Of a stretch of 64,000 nucleotides of DNA, positions 39,429-51,559 are shown piece by piece; position 1 is the first letter of the stretch; each line of letters starts with the position of its first letter. Origin of the DNA: Candidatus Calescibacterium sp. (GTDB lineage Bacteria; Calescibacteriota; Calescibacteriia; Calescibacteriales; Calescibacteriaceae). Location of the stretch: NCBI GenBank assembly GCA_025060505.1, contig JANXBU010000004.1:62001-126000 (forward strand), in the 5' to 3' direction. The translations under genes and the position numbers were made by a program. The notes beneath the pieces were generated by a model that had not been told where the DNA came from, did no database searches, and saw only the letters and a program-made list of their open reading frames with translations.

Positions 39429-40700
39429 ATGAAAAAAGTAAAAGTTGCAATACTCGGATGCGGGAATGTAGGAAAATATGTTGTCAAGAACCTAAATCAG
39501 CTTAGTGATTATATAAAGAGCAAAGAGGGGATAGAATTAGAGATAACAAAGATTCTCGTTAAAGATAAAACAAAACCGAGACAAGCAAACGGCTTTAAAA
39601 TACCAAAAGAACTTCTTACAACAAGTTTTTCAGATATTATAAAGACGAAACCAGATATAGTAGTAGAGCTAATAGGAGATTATGAAAATTCAAGAACATT
39701 TATCAAATCTTGCATTTCTGATGGAATAAAGGTAGTCACTGCAAACAAGTTTTTACTTTCCATGGATGATGATATAATACAGAGTCCACTTGTTTTTTTC
39801 GACGCTGCGGTTGGAGGAGGAATACCTATAATAAGAACATTACAGAATGCGGTTTTTGATGAAGTTTACGAGATAACAGGAATACTTAATGGAACAACCA
39901 ATTTTATTCTCACAAAGCTGGAAGAAGGTATGAATTTTCAAGAGGCTCTGGAACTAGCGCAAAAACTAGGTTATGCAGAACCTGATCCGTCATATGATAT
40001 AAACGGGATTGATGCTTTACAGAAAATCTGCATTCTTTCAACCGTATATTTTGGAATAAGACCCGATACTAAAAAGGCTGTGCGTGAGGGTATATCTGGA
40101 ATAGACAAGATAGATATAGAATTTGCAAAAGATTTCGGATACACTATAAAGCCAATAGCAACAGCAAAAATAGAAAGTGAGCAGACAATAAACATTTCAG
40201 TATTTCCAATGCTTGTGCCAATGAGCTCGAGTTTAGCAGCCGTTAAAGGAAATCTGAACGCTGTTTTAATAAGGGGAAAAAGAATAGGAGAACTATTTAT
40301 AAAAGGACAAGGTGCAGGCGGAGAACCCACTTCCATATCTGTAATATCTGATATAATAGAAGCAGCACGAACTTCTGAACCAAAACAAAGAGTATTCATA
40401 ACCAACAAATTCAAAATCGCAGTTCAAGATGAAATAACATCAAAGTTCTATGTAAGAATAGAAGTAATAGACAAACCCGGAGTTTTAGCAAAAATAGCAG
40501 ATAGCTTCGGAAGAAACAATGTATCAATAGAATCAGTACTACAAAAGCATAGAGCATACAACAGAGGAGTACCAATCTTTATAACGACTCATGAATGCAA
40601 GGAAAAGAATATGAGATCAGCTCTTGAAGAATGCTCAAAATTAGATGTTGTTCTTGAAACACCGTTTTTCCTGCGAGTATATAGCGAAACAAAATCTTAA
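39429..40700 (+). CDS. hom: Homoserine dehydrogenase with ACT domain
   Basis: VAILGCGNVGKYVV, VVTANKFLL, FDAAVGGGIPIIRTLQ, GILNGTTNFILTKLEEG, GYAEPDPSYDINGIDALQK. Confidence 0.96.
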   Translation: MKKVKVAILGCGNVGKYVVKNLNQLSDYIKSKEGIELEITKILVKDKTKPRQANGFKIPKELLTTSFSDIIKTKPDIVVELIGDYENSRTFIKSCISDGIKVVTANKFLLSMDDDIIQSPLVFFDAAVGGGIPIIRTLQNAVFDEVYEITGILNGTTNFILTKLEEGMNFQEALELAQKLGYAEPDPSYDINGIDALQKICILSTVYFGIRPDTKKAVREGISGIDKIDIEFAKDFGYTIKPIATAKIESEQTINISVFPMLVPMSSSLAAVKGNLNAVLIRGKRIGELFIKGQGAGGEPTSISVISDIIEAARTSEPKQRVFITNKFKIAVQDEITSKFYVRIEVIDKPGVLAKIADSFGRNNVSIESVLQKHRAYNRGVPIFITTHECKEKNMRSALEECSKLDVVLETPFFLRVYSETKS

Positions 40701-40832
40701 TACAAACCAATCAAGACACAAACTAATCGAGCTTCATACTTTTTTGATTTTTATATATCTCAGGAGCAAGTCTCATAACTTAATAGTAATTAAGCTATCC
40801 ACAGCAAATGATAAATTTTTTAGTGAATAGAT

Positions 40833-43208
40833 ATGGCAGTAGAAAACAAGAAAGAAAGTGGAACAATAATAATAATAAAAAAGAAAAGAGATGAAGAAAC
40901 TAAAACACCAGAAACACAAAAGCAAACAACAGCTGAACAGGAAGAGATAAAAAGAAAACCGGATTTCAAGAGAAAAAGTATAGAACATCCAAAAGCATAC
41001 AAAACATATCAACAAGATAGAACAGATCAACAAAAAGAAATACAAAGACCTACAAAATTTGATAGGAAACCATCTTTCAGAGAAAGATACGAAGAGTTAA
41101 GAAAAACAGAAAAAAGAGAAGAAATAAAGAAAGAAGAAGAAAAAAAGGAAGAAGAGATAAGAATCAAGGAAGAAGAAAAGAGAATTGTTGAGGAAACAGA
41201 AAAAAAGGTAGATGTTGAAAAAAAACTTGAACAAACAGAAAGCACGCTCCCTGAACAAGTAAAGGAATCTGAAGAAAAGAAAGAACAAGAGGGAAGCAGC
41301 GAAGGAGTAAAGTTTGGAGATGTAGAGATTTTCTCTGGAAGAGAAGATATAATCCCGTTCAGAGCCAAAAGATTCTTCAGCTACAAGAAAAAGAAAAAGA
41401 AAAAATTTCAGAAAGCAGAAGAATACGAAGAAGAGATAAAAAAGGAAGAGAAAACAGAGCCAAAGAAAATAAAAATATCTGGAATTATAAGAGTAGCAGA
41501 TTTATCTAAAATCACTGGAATAAAATCATCTGAAATCATAAAAAAGCTTCTTGAGATTGGGAAGGAGGTTACAATAAATCATTTTATAACATCAGAGGAA
41601 GCTGAATTAGTTTGTCTTGATTACGGAATTGAAGTAGAAAGGGAGGAATTTGACGAAACAAAGTTTTTCGATACATCTACTGACTCAGAAGATTCTCTTA
41701 AGAAAAGACCACCTGTTGTTGTAGTTATGGGACATGTTGATCACGGAAAAACTACCTTGCTTGACTCAATAAGAAAAACAAACATAGCAGAAACAGAGTT
41801 CGGTGGAATAACACAAAGTATCGGAGCATACACAGTTGAGATAAATCAACAAACGATAACATTCATAGATACCCCGGGTCATGAAGCATTCACAGAGATG
41901 AGAACGCGAGGAGCAAAAGTTGCAGACATAGCAGTCTTGGTTGTAGCAGCAGACGAAGGTGTAAAACCACAGACAGAAGAAGCGATAAGTCACGCAAAAG
42001 CGGCGGAGCTTCCAATAATAGTTGCAATAAACAAAATAGATAAACCCGGAGCGAATCCTGATTTCGTCAAAAATCAACTTGCTCAGCTTGGACTTATTCC
42101 GGACGATTGGGGTGGAGATGTGCTTTACGCGAACATATCTGCCAAAAAAAAGATAGGAATTGATGAACTACTTGAAAAAATACTTCTACAAGCTGAAATA
42201 CTTAATCTGAGAGCAAACCCTTCAAGATTAGCGGAGGGAGTAATAATAGAATCAAGCATAGATAAAGGACTTGGAGCAACAGCAACTGTCATAGTTCAGA
42301 GAGGAACTCTGAAAAAGGGAGACGTCTTTGTCGCCGGACTTATGTGGGGAAGAGTAAGAAACATCTTCTCAGATAAAGGAAACGTATTGAAGGAAGTTCC
42401 ACCTGGATTTCCTGCAAAAATAGTTATCGGAGGAGAACAAATACCTTATGCAGGGGATAAGATTTACGTCGTCAAAGACGAGGAAATAGCGGCAAAGATA
42501 GTTGAAGAAAGGAAACTCAGAGAAGGTAAAAAAACACAACAATCAATTTCACTTGAACAGATTTTTGAAAAAATTAAAGAGGGGAGTCAAGATAAAGTCG
42601 TTTTACCTTTAATATTGAAATCATCCTCTGCTGGATCTCTTGACGCACTTGAGAAAGAGATAACCGCTATAAAACATCCGAATGCTGAAATAAAGATAAT
42701 ACTCAAAGGAATAGGGATAGTATCTCAGAGCGATGTTAATCTCGCGGCAGCCTCTGGCGGAATAATAATAGGATACGGAGTTGGAGCAGATAAGAATGCA
42801 CAAAACCTGGCCAAAATGCATAAAGTACAAATAAGACTATACAGAATCATCTACGAAATAGTTGATGACATCAAGAAAGCCCTACAAGGTATGCTTAAAC
42901 CAAAGGAGAGAGAAATTGTATTAGGGAAAGCAAAGATCTTAAAAATTTTCAAATTATCTGTTGGAAAGGTTTTAGGATGCTTTGTTGAGTCTGGAAAGCT
43001 CATACAAGGAACAAACGTAAGGGTTAAAAGAGATGGAGAAGAACTAGGAGTAGGAAAAATAATTTCGCTCAGAAGATTCAAGGACACAGTACAGGAAATA
43101 ACCGAAGGTAACGAATGTGGATTGATAATAGAGGGTGTTCAGGACGCTAAAGAAAATGACATAATCGAATGTTTCAGAATAGAGAAGGAAGAAATAAGTA
43201 TAGCGTAG
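40833..43208 (+). CDS. infB: Translation initiation factor IF-2
   Basis: [66 protein letters not shown]. Confidence 0.98.
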   Translation: MAVENKKESGTIIIIKKKRDEETKTPETQKQTTAEQEEIKRKPDFKRKSIEHPKAYKTYQQDRTDQQKEIQRPTKFDRKPSFRERYEELRKTEKREEIKKEEEKKEEEIRIKEEEKRIVEETEKKVDVEKKLEQTESTLPEQVKESEEKKEQEGSSEGVKFGDVEIFSGREDIIPFRAKRFFSYKKKKKKKFQKAEEYEEEIKKEEKTEPKKIKISGIIRVADLSKITGIKSSEIIKKLLEIGKEVTINHFITSEEAELVCLDYGIEVEREEFDETKFFDTSTDSEDSLKKRPPVVVVMGHVDHGKTTLLDSIRKTNIAETEFGGITQSIGAYTVEINQQTITFIDTPGHEAFTEMRTRGAKVADIAVLVVAADEGVKPQTEEAISHAKAAELPIIVAINKIDKPGANPDFVKNQLAQLGLIPDDWGGDVLYANISAKKKIGIDELLEKILLQAEILNLRANPSRLAEGVIIESSIDKGLGATATVIVQRGTLKKGDVFVAGLMWGRVRNIFSDKGNVLKEVPPGFPAKIVIGGEQIPYAGDKIYVVKDEEIAAKIVEERKLREGKKTQQSISLEQIFEKIKEGSQDKVVLPLILKSSSAGSLDALEKEITAIKHPNAEIKIILKGIGIVSQSDVNLAAASGGIIIGYGVGADKNAQNLAKMHKVQIRLYRIIYEIVDDIKKALQGMLKPKEREIVLGKAKILKIFKLSVGKVLGCFVESGKLIQGTNVRVKRDGEELGVGKIISLRRFKDTVQEITEGNECGLIIEGVQDAKENDIIECFRIEKEEISIA

Positions 43209-43213
43209 GATAG

Positions 43214-43287
43214 TGCGCCTGGCGGGACTTGAACCCGCAACCTTCGGATTCGAAGTCCGACGCTCTATCCTGTTGAGCTACAGGCGC
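43214..43287 (-). tRNA. tRNA-Arg (anticodon TCG)
   Basis: GCGCCTG acceptor stem, TCGGA-CTTCGAA-TCCGA anticodon arm, GCGGGTTCAAGTCCCGC T arm; CCA not encoded. Confidence 0.95.
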
Positions 43288-43333
43288 TTGAGCTAAAAAA
43301 CTCCCAAATCCCAATAGATAACTTATAACAAAT

Positions 43334-43615
43334 TCAACAACTCTTCTTTATAATATAATATGTGCACTTACCACTTCTGATTTTATCAGAAACGAATTCC
43401 TTACTGCTTATCATCTTATATATAACCCTCAAAGGAATTCTCAGTTGATCTGAAAGCTCACGAGCAGTTCCATATACATATCCCTTCTTTGAAAGTTCCA
43501 TCTCCATTCTCAACATATAATTATCTGGTATTCTACTATCATCATGAAGTTTTTTCTTCGTCTTGCTTTTGGCTTCCATTGATCTCTTTTTACCTTTCTT
43601 CCTTCCTCCGATCAT
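43334..43615 (-). CDS. Small basic protein with putative winged/HTH segment
   Basis: YGTARELSDQLRIPLRVIYKMISSKEFVSDKIRSGKCTYYIIKK resembles an HTH; overlaps the upstream ORF by 4 nt. Confidence 0.5.
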   Translation of the reverse strand: MIGGRKKGKKRSMEAKSKTKKKLHDDSRIPDNYMLRMEMELSKKGYVYGTARELSDQLRIPLRVIYKMISSKEFVSDKIRSGKCTYYIIKKSC

Positions 43616-44112
43616 TCTCCTAACCTCCTGTTTTTGTCTTCCTTCAAAAATTTCTCCGGAGACTCAACAAAATACTTCATAATCTTCCTCACGAAAAGAT
43701 TCAAAGGTTCATTTATTTTATCCTTGATATTATTATAGATATACATTGAAATCTTCAGAGAAACTGTTTTATTCCTCATTATCTTTTCTTTTGGTTTTCT
43801 TATTTTACCTCCGATTTCTATACCAAAAAATTTTGACAGAACATTTACAAGCATGCCACTGGCAGAATATCCTAATCTTTCGGCGGTCTGAATAAATTCT
43901 CGCACTGTTTCATCAACTTTCATTTCTATCTTCTTCTGACGAGGCTCAAGTGAAACCTTATTCTCTTTCCTCAAATTCATCTGCTCCTCTGCCTTCTTTT
44001 CTATAACGTAGGTTAAAAAATCAAAAATATACGAAAGCTTCTCTTCATCATCCCCACAATATTCAATAGAAGCTTTCACAATGTTTCTCAAATGAAATTT
44101 CTTTTTTTTCAT
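43612..44112 (-). CDS. Putative DNA-binding protein with two ribbon-helix-helix-like segments
   Basis: KIEMKVDETVREFIQTAERLGYSASGMLVNVLSKFFG and KTVSLKISMYIYNNIKDKINEPLNLFVRKIMKYF have RHH-like strand-helix-helix pattern; start at MKKKKFHLRN (track ORF begins 44247). Confidence 0.5.
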   Translation of the reverse strand: MKKKKFHLRNIVKASIEYCGDDEEKLSYIFDFLTYVIEKKAEEQMNLRKENKVSLEPRQKKIEMKVDETVREFIQTAERLGYSASGMLVNVLSKFFGIEIGGKIRKPKEKIMRNKTVSLKISMYIYNNIKDKINEPLNLFVRKIMKYFVESPEKFLKEDKNRRLGE

Positions 44113-44188
44113 CTTATCAAAATTCTTGACAAAAAAACAAAAGGTGATTAATATATAATAGTAACTTGAATAAAATATTTTTATTGAT

Positions 44189-44470
44189 ATGAGAACGGGC
44201 ATAAAAAAATTAAAGTTGCTTTTCTTATGTTCCTTTTTTGTGTCCACTATGCTTTCCTTTCCAAACTTGGTCTACGCCCAGCAAAAGAAAGCTCCGCAGA
44301 AAAAAGTTATAAAGTTAAAAGAAATAGTGATAAAACAGAGAGTAATAAAGCCACAGGCTATGTTTATCCTATCAAAAAGTCAGCAGGCAAATGTAAAATC
44401 AGATATAACAACATCGCAAACATTCTCCCAAGAAACATTGAAAACAATAAATGAAGATTTCCTAAGATAA
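44189..44470 (+). CDS. Small secreted protein (93 aa)
   Basis: Signal peptide MRTGIKKLKLLFLCSFFVSTMLSFPNLVYAQ followed by basic KLKEIVIKQRVIKPQAMFILSKSQQ. Confidence 0.6.
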   Translation: MRTGIKKLKLLFLCSFFVSTMLSFPNLVYAQQKKAPQKKVIKLKEIVIKQRVIKPQAMFILSKSQQANVKSDITTSQTFSQETLKTINEDFLR

Positions 44471-44500
44471 GTTACCTTCAAAATGATTTGTATGCTCAAT

Positions 44501-44740
44501 CTATGGAATAAGTATGAATATTTCTTTACCGTCTGTATGTAAAATTCCTTGTCTACCTTGAAGGTCTATTTCTTTGAGCGTCCCTCCTTTTTCTTTGAGC
44601 TTTATTTTACCGACAACAATAGAGGAAAGTTTAGCGTGCTCCTCAAGAATTTCGGCATCTCCAACAGTAGTCGTAACGTATACTGAATCAACATCTCCAT
44701 AATAGATTTTCGAATATGGATTTTGAACGAGCAACTTCAT
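44501..44740 (-). CDS. atpC: F1F0 ATP synthase epsilon subunit, short form (beta-sandwich domain only)
   Basis: DVDSVYVTTTVGDAEILEEHAKLSSIVVGKIKLKEKGG...; immediately downstream of atpD; only 79 aa. Confidence 0.8.
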   Translation of the reverse strand: MKLLVQNPYSKIYYGDVDSVYVTTTVGDAEILEEHAKLSSIVVGKIKLKEKGGTLKEIDLQGRQGILHTDGKEIFILIP

Positions 44741-44742
44741 AA

Positions 44743-46302
<1,560 letters not shown>

Positions 46303-46373
46303 TTATTTTCTAATATAAGAAAAGTAACTGTGATGTTTTTGAAACTTGACCAACTCTATAATAATTTATTCTA

Positions 46374-46985
46374 ATGCTGAAACTTAAAAGATGGGATGAG
46401 GTAAAATCAAAGTCATCTACAATAAGAGATATCTATGAAAAAGGTGGGGGAATAATCTTTGCCGACAAAGTTCTGGACAAAAATTTTCTAACTCTTGCAG
46501 TCTGTCCGTTTATCTCAAAGTCATTCGAAGATTTTACAAAAGCAACAAGGGAAGCAAGAAATCCTCCTCCATACCTTTATATAAAGGATGAAAAATATAT
46601 ATCAAAATTCTTTTTCCTCAAAAACTTTGAGGAAGTAATTTTAAGAAAAATATTAAATACTGAGGAATTCATTTTTGTATCTGTACCAAACCTGAAAATT
46701 TCACAGAAAAAAATAGGAATAAGATTACATAGAGATAAAGATATAAACGAATTAATAGGAATCCTCGGAGGTTTAGCATTATGTATACCAATAAGTTCAC
46801 AAAAACTAGAAATGTTTAATCACAGAGCCGATATTGTTCTGATAGGAGATGAGAACATACAGAGTAATTTTCCAACTTTTCTGGAGTGCGTTGATGAAAA
46901 TTCTGTCAGAATTTTTTATGAGGGAAGCTTCTCAAAATACTATGTATCCGAAAAACTTACACAATATGGAATAAAAGTAACATAA
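46374..46985 (+). CDS. Divergent TsaC/YrdC/Sua5-like protein
   Basis: IRDIYEKGGGIIFADKVL, KIGIRLHRDKDINELIGILGGLALCIPISSQ, ADIVLIGD, SVRIFYEGSFS parallel YrdC-domain blocks. Confidence 0.6.
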   Translation: MLKLKRWDEVKSKSSTIRDIYEKGGGIIFADKVLDKNFLTLAVCPFISKSFEDFTKATREARNPPPYLYIKDEKYISKFFFLKNFEEVILRKILNTEEFIFVSVPNLKISQKKIGIRLHRDKDINELIGILGGLALCIPISSQKLEMFNHRADIVLIGDENIQSNFPTFLECVDENSVRIFYEGSFSKYYVSEKLTQYGIKVT

Positions 46986-47037
46986 CATTTCACAGATTAT
47001 ACAACAAAGTTTTTGTTTTCACTAATATGTTTGTTTT

Positions 47038-47784
47038 ATGATTATTCCGAAAACAGAAGCTGAGATAAAAAAGATGAAAAAATCAGGCAAAATTGTAGCG
47101 GAGTTTCTTGAAAAGGTAGAAAAGTTGATAAAACCCGGTATATCTGCAGACAAAATAGATGCTCTTGCTTGGGAGATAACAAGAAAAAGAGGCGGACATC
47201 CTTCATTTTACAAATATCAAAACTACCCAGCATCGGTTTGCGTTTCTATAAATAAAGAAGTTATTCATGGAATACCTTATAAAGAAAAGGTAATAAAAGA
47301 AGGTGATTTGGTCTCGGTTGACTTCGGAGTAATATACGATGGCTATCATGCTGACGCAGCAAAAACATTTATAGTTGGTGATGTTGATGAGAAAACAAAA
47401 CTGCTTGTTGAGGTGACCGAAAAAATTCTGTATGAAGCGATAAATTACCTAAAACCAAACATGAGAACCGGTGATCTTGGTAGCTTCATAGAAAATTATG
47501 CAAAACAATACGGATTTTCCGTCGTTAAGGAGTTCTGCGGACATGGAATAGGGAGGAAACTTCATGAAGACCCACCTATTTTGAACTATGGAGTTGAGGG
47601 CAAAGGCGTAAAGATTATAGAGAATTTAACAATATGTATAGAACCTATGATATGCGCAGGAAGCAGCGATGTTCAAATACTTGAAGACGGATGGACTGTT
47701 GTGACAAAAGATGGGTCTCTTTCTGCTCACTTTGAACACACTATTGTGGTTAGAAACGGTGAAAATGAAATATTGACAATATGA
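47038..47784 (+). CDS. map: Methionine aminopeptidase type I
   Basis: GHPSFYKYQNYPASVCVSINKEVIHGIP, SVDFGVIYDGYHADAAKTF, EFCGHGIGRKLHEDPPILNYG, TVVTKDGSLSAHFEHTIVV. Confidence 0.97.
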   Translation: MIIPKTEAEIKKMKKSGKIVAEFLEKVEKLIKPGISADKIDALAWEITRKRGGHPSFYKYQNYPASVCVSINKEVIHGIPYKEKVIKEGDLVSVDFGVIYDGYHADAAKTFIVGDVDEKTKLLVEVTEKILYEAINYLKPNMRTGDLGSFIENYAKQYGFSVVKEFCGHGIGRKLHEDPPILNYGVEGKGVKIIENLTICIEPMICAGSSDVQILEDGWTVVTKDGSLSAHFEHTIVVRNGENEILTI

Positions 47785-47888
47785 AAATTAAAATAACAGA
47801 AAATCACTGAGATAAATAAAACATGAATGAATCCACGAATTGATGTGAGGAAAATATAAAAACAACAGAGATAAAGTAAAAAAATACA

Positions 47889-49109
47889 ATGAAAAACAGC
47901 AAAATAAAATTTTCTCCGTTTTTTCTTTCTCTCAGATACTCAAAAGGTAGATCTCCGTTTCTGAGATTCATGAATGCTCTCTCAATTCTTGGGATATCAA
48001 TCGGAGTTGGTACTCTCATAGTTGTTCTCTCTGTTATGACAGGTGTAAGGGAAGAGCTCAGGAACAAAATCCTTGGAATAAACCCACACATACTCATAAT
48101 AAAATCTGGCGGTCTAATAGATGATTGGCAGAAAGTTACAGAAAACCTAAAAAAAATGAACGGAGTTTCTGACGTGTTCCCACTTTTTGTAGGAAACGCG
48201 ATAATCAGAAAAGAAGAGCTCACCTCTTCTGTTGTAATACAGTGCATCCCATCTGAGTTTGTTAAAAATTCTGATGGATTCAGGAGACTTTTGAAGTCAG
48301 GTGAACCATTTGAAGATAACAGAGCAGTAGTCGGTGCTGTGCTATCTAAGAATTTAGGACTTGAAGTCGGTGATAAAATCACAATTATTTCTCCATATGG
48401 TGAATCCACAATGTTTGGATTTGTTCCAAACACAACAGAAGCTTTTATTTCTGGAATAATTGAGGTTGGAATCTTTGATTGGGACTCCGTATTTTTGTTC
48501 TTGGATTTGAAAAAGTGTGATGAACTTTTTGAAACAAAAAACTGGGTCAGCTCAATCGCAGTTATGCTCAAAAATCCAGAAGAAGCGGATGCAAAATCAT
48601 ATGAGATTCAGGAAAAGTTGAAGTATCCATTCTTTGCGCTACCATGGACCAAGACACAGAAGAACTTGTTCGCAGCGATGCAACTTGAAAAAATTGGTAT
48701 GACTGTTATTCTGACCCTGATAATACTTGTTGCTTCATTTAACATACTTTCAACCCTCGCAATCTTACTAAGAGATAAATCAAAAGACATAGCAGTACTA
48801 AAAGTTTTTGGATTCTCGCTTTCAGAAATAAGAAGGGCTTTCTTAGGCGTTGGTATGATAATTGCAACAAAGGGAATAATTTTGGGAACAGCTCTTGGAT
48901 TAGGAATCTCTTTCCTGATCTCAAAATACAAAATAATTCACCTTCCTGAGGATGTATACTTTATCTCAACGCTACCGACCAAACTCAAAATACAAGATAT
49001 AATACTAAGTTGGATAATAGCACTAACAACATCCTTCATTTCATCAATAATACCAGTTCAAAGAGCAATAAAGAAAGAACCATTTGAAATACTAAGAAAG
49101 GAATTATAA
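47889..49109 (+). CDS. LolC/LolE-type lipoprotein-releasing ABC permease
   Basis: RYSKGRSPFLRFMNALSILGISIGVGTLIVVLSVMTGVREELRNKILGINPHI; C-terminal FtsX-like TM domain. Confidence 0.92.
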   Translation: MKNSKIKFSPFFLSLRYSKGRSPFLRFMNALSILGISIGVGTLIVVLSVMTGVREELRNKILGINPHILIIKSGGLIDDWQKVTENLKKMNGVSDVFPLFVGNAIIRKEELTSSVVIQCIPSEFVKNSDGFRRLLKSGEPFEDNRAVVGAVLSKNLGLEVGDKITIISPYGESTMFGFVPNTTEAFISGIIEVGIFDWDSVFLFLDLKKCDELFETKNWVSSIAVMLKNPEEADAKSYEIQEKLKYPFFALPWTKTQKNLFAAMQLEKIGMTVILTLIILVASFNILSTLAILLRDKSKDIAVLKVFGFSLSEIRRAFLGVGMIIATKGIILGTALGLGISFLISKYKIIHLPEDVYFISTLPTKLKIQDIILSWIIALTTSFISSIIPVQRAIKKEPFEILRKEL

Positions 49110-49118
49110 TTAGAAAAC

Positions 49119-50102
49119 TCAAATATCTGAAAATTCCATGGAATCAATTTGATTTTTTATGAAATCCAAAAATTCTCTTACAACAAAATCTGGTTTGAGA
49201 TTTTTCATACAAGCAAAATGCGACCTTGGGCAGGTGTTAGGTCCGTGCAAAGAACAGGGTCTGCACGGTAAGTCGGTCTGCAAAATCCTGTAAGCTGAAA
49301 AATTTGGGAAGAAACCGAACTCCGGCACAGTTGGTCCGAAAATAACAAAACAAGGTTTTGAAAGAGACGAGGCAATGTGAGATATGCCATTGTCAACTCC
49401 CAAGAAAAAATCAGAAATATAAAGTATAGCTACAACATCTTTGAGAGTAGTTCTGTTGAGAAGATCAACAACATTTTTATTTTTTAGTGCATATCCGGTT
49501 GTTTTTGTTTGCCCAACAAGAATAAAAAGTATATCATCTGGTAAGAAATCAAAAAGCTCCTTCCAATACACATAAGATTTTGTTTGCCAGTTAGAAAATG
49601 GTGCAAAGACCACTTTTTTTCTAGAAACGAAGGGTTTCAAAAACTTCCTCCATTTTTCTACATAATGTTTATCAACAAAAATCTCCGGCTTACCTGCCTT
49701 CAGACCAAGAGGTTCAAGTATTCTTGAAATTCTCTGCGACTCGCTTTCAAGGTCTTTACCGAATTTTCTGACCTTTTTAGTAAATAAAAAAGATAATGTG
49801 TTTTCTTCAAATCCTACTCTTTCCTTTGCTCCAGACAAAAGAGATATAATGGCAGATGTAGCAGAAAGATGCGGAACAATACAAATATCAGGTTCGAGAG
49901 CATTCAGATGAACAACAAGCTTGAGTAAATTCATATACTTTGATCTTTCCTTTTGAAACTCTATCACTTTATTTGATGTAAGTTCCTTTGCAAATGGTCT
50001 TGCTACGAGATACACATTATCCTTCCCGAAGGAAGAATTCAGAGAACTAATGACCGGAGTAGTAATTACAAAATCTCCTATGAAAGCAGTTTGAACGAGC
50101 AA
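49119..50102 (-). CDS. Glycosyltransferase family 9 (heptosyltransferase-like)
   Basis: IGDFVITTPVISSLNSSF, VDLLNRTTLKDVVAILYISDFFLGVDNGISHIASSLSKPCFVIFGPT, PCRPCSLHGPNTCPRSHFACMK. Confidence 0.92.
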   Translation of the reverse strand: MLVQTAFIGDFVITTPVISSLNSSFGKDNVYLVARPFAKELTSNKVIEFQKERSKYMNLLKLVVHLNALEPDICIVPHLSATSAIISLLSGAKERVGFEENTLSFLFTKKVRKFGKDLESESQRISRILEPLGLKAGKPEIFVDKHYVEKWRKFLKPFVSRKKVVFAPFSNWQTKSYVYWKELFDFLPDDILFILVGQTKTTGYALKNKNVVDLLNRTTLKDVVAILYISDFFLGVDNGISHIASSLSKPCFVIFGPTVPEFGFFPNFSAYRILQTDLPCRPCSLHGPNTCPRSHFACMKNLKPDFVVREFLDFIKNQIDSMEFSDI

Positions 50103-50435
50103 TACTTTGTCTTTTCGATATATCAGTGTATTTTTACTCTTATGAAATTTTGAAAATGAGTAATATTGAACGGGAATTTTGTGAGAAATTCTCCCTGCTG
50201 GAATACAGCCCTGAAGAACTTCTCTGAATTACTCTGCCACAATCATAGTGTTACCTCCCGCATCGGAATGAAATCTAGGACTCTCTACAAGAAAATTGGA
50301 ATAAAGAATTTGATGATTGCTTACCTTTATATCGGATTAGCTTTTGTGTTTTTATCCAGAGAAGAACTTAGCTCTGTAAAATAACATTCAAAAATCAATA
50401 GCTTCCACAAGAGAGTATTTGTACCGGAGAGAATA

Positions 50436-51389
50436 TCAAGAAGCGGAAAGCTCTTTGATTTCAGGTTTTTGGGAGTTTTTCAGAAATCTTAGAACCTCAT
50501 TTATGTAAGGGATAGAACTAAAAGCTCCTTTTTTGGTTGTAGAGATCGCTCCAGCTGCGGACGCATAAACTACCGCTTCTTTTATGCTATATCCTCTGCT
50601 TATGAACGAAGCAAAGTAGCCGCAGAAAGAATCCCCAGCTCCAACGGTATCCACACTTCTTACAGAAAAAGCTGGCATATGGAAAAACTCTTTTTTGTTG
50701 CAGAATATAGCTCCTTTTTCCCCAAGAGTAATAAGAGCTCCACCGGAAACTTTATCTGCCAAGTATCTTGCTATGTGTGATGTATCTGAATTAAGTTTAA
50801 GCCTGCTGGCAAGCGCTGATGCTTCAAGCTCATTCATAACAACAAAATCAGCAAGATGATATACATCTTTGACCCATTCCTTAAATGGAGCAGTGTTGAG
50901 AAATACTCTTTTTCCATTTTTTCTTGAAAAATGAATACACATTTCAACTATATCCTCCTCAAGCTCACATTGAAGCAAAATAGAATCAAATTTTGATCTT
51001 TTTAGCTCTTGGTAAACTTTGCTTTTGTTTATCCTTTTGTTTGCACCGGGGGAGACAACTATTTCGTTTTTCCCATCATCTGATCTGACAGTTATAAATG
51101 CGCAACCGGTTTTGCCTTTTGATACAATGAGAGTGTGCTGGAAATTTTTGTTTTTCTTACTTTCCTGTTTCAGAAAATCCAAAAGCATATCTGCGATAAT
51201 ATCGTCACCAACACAGCCGATGAATTTGGTTTTTGATCCAGCCCTTGCGCTTGCAACAGCTTGGTTAAGCCCCTTTCCTCCGGGCGATTCAAACAGAGTT
51301 CCGTCTGTTACAGTTTGACCAACTTCTGGGAAACGGTCAACATATATGGTGAAGTCATAGTTGATAGAACCGACAACAATGTTCATCAA
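50436..51389 (-). CDS. rbsK: Ribokinase (PfkB family)
   Basis: VVGSINYDFTIYVDRFPEVGQTV, SPGGKGLNQAVASARAG, VDTVGAGDSFCGYFASF. Confidence 0.9.
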   Translation of the reverse strand: MMNIVVGSINYDFTIYVDRFPEVGQTVTDGTLFESPGGKGLNQAVASARAGSKTKFIGCVGDDIIADMLLDFLKQESKKNKNFQHTLIVSKGKTGCAFITVRSDDGKNEIVVSPGANKRINKSKVYQELKRSKFDSILLQCELEEDIVEMCIHFSRKNGKRVFLNTAPFKEWVKDVYHLADFVVMNELEASALASRLKLNSDTSHIARYLADKVSGGALITLGEKGAIFCNKKEFFHMPAFSVRSVDTVGAGDSFCGYFASFISRGYSIKEAVVYASAAGAISTTKKGAFSSIPYINEVLRFLKNSQKPEIKELSAS

Positions 51390-51395
51390 TAGTTG

Positions 51396-51467
51396 TAGGC
51401 GGGAAGGGAATCGAACCCTTGACCTTCGGCTTGTAAGGCCGACGCTCTACCTCTGAGCTACCCGCCC
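51396..51467 (-). tRNA. tRNA-Val (anticodon TAC)
   Basis: GGGCGGG acceptor (G1-U72 wobble), TCGGC-CTTACAA-GCCGA anticodon arm, AGGGTTCGATTCCCT T arm. Confidence 0.94.
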
Positions 51468-51559
51468 GACTTTCTTTAAAATTAGCAAATAATCAAAAAA
51501 TTTCCTGAAGCTCAAAATATTTGAGTTCAAAAAAGCAAAGAATCTTAAACTCTATCATT

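Noticed and set aside
41027-41368. Ser/Phe-rich minus-strand ORFs opposite infB
   Set aside because: Explained by the purine-rich Lys/Glu codons of the IF-2 N-terminus on the other strand.
50166-50384. 72-aa plus-strand ORF in the GT9-rbsK gap
   Set aside because: No motif, no SD and no recognisable family; could be decayed sequence but not supportable.
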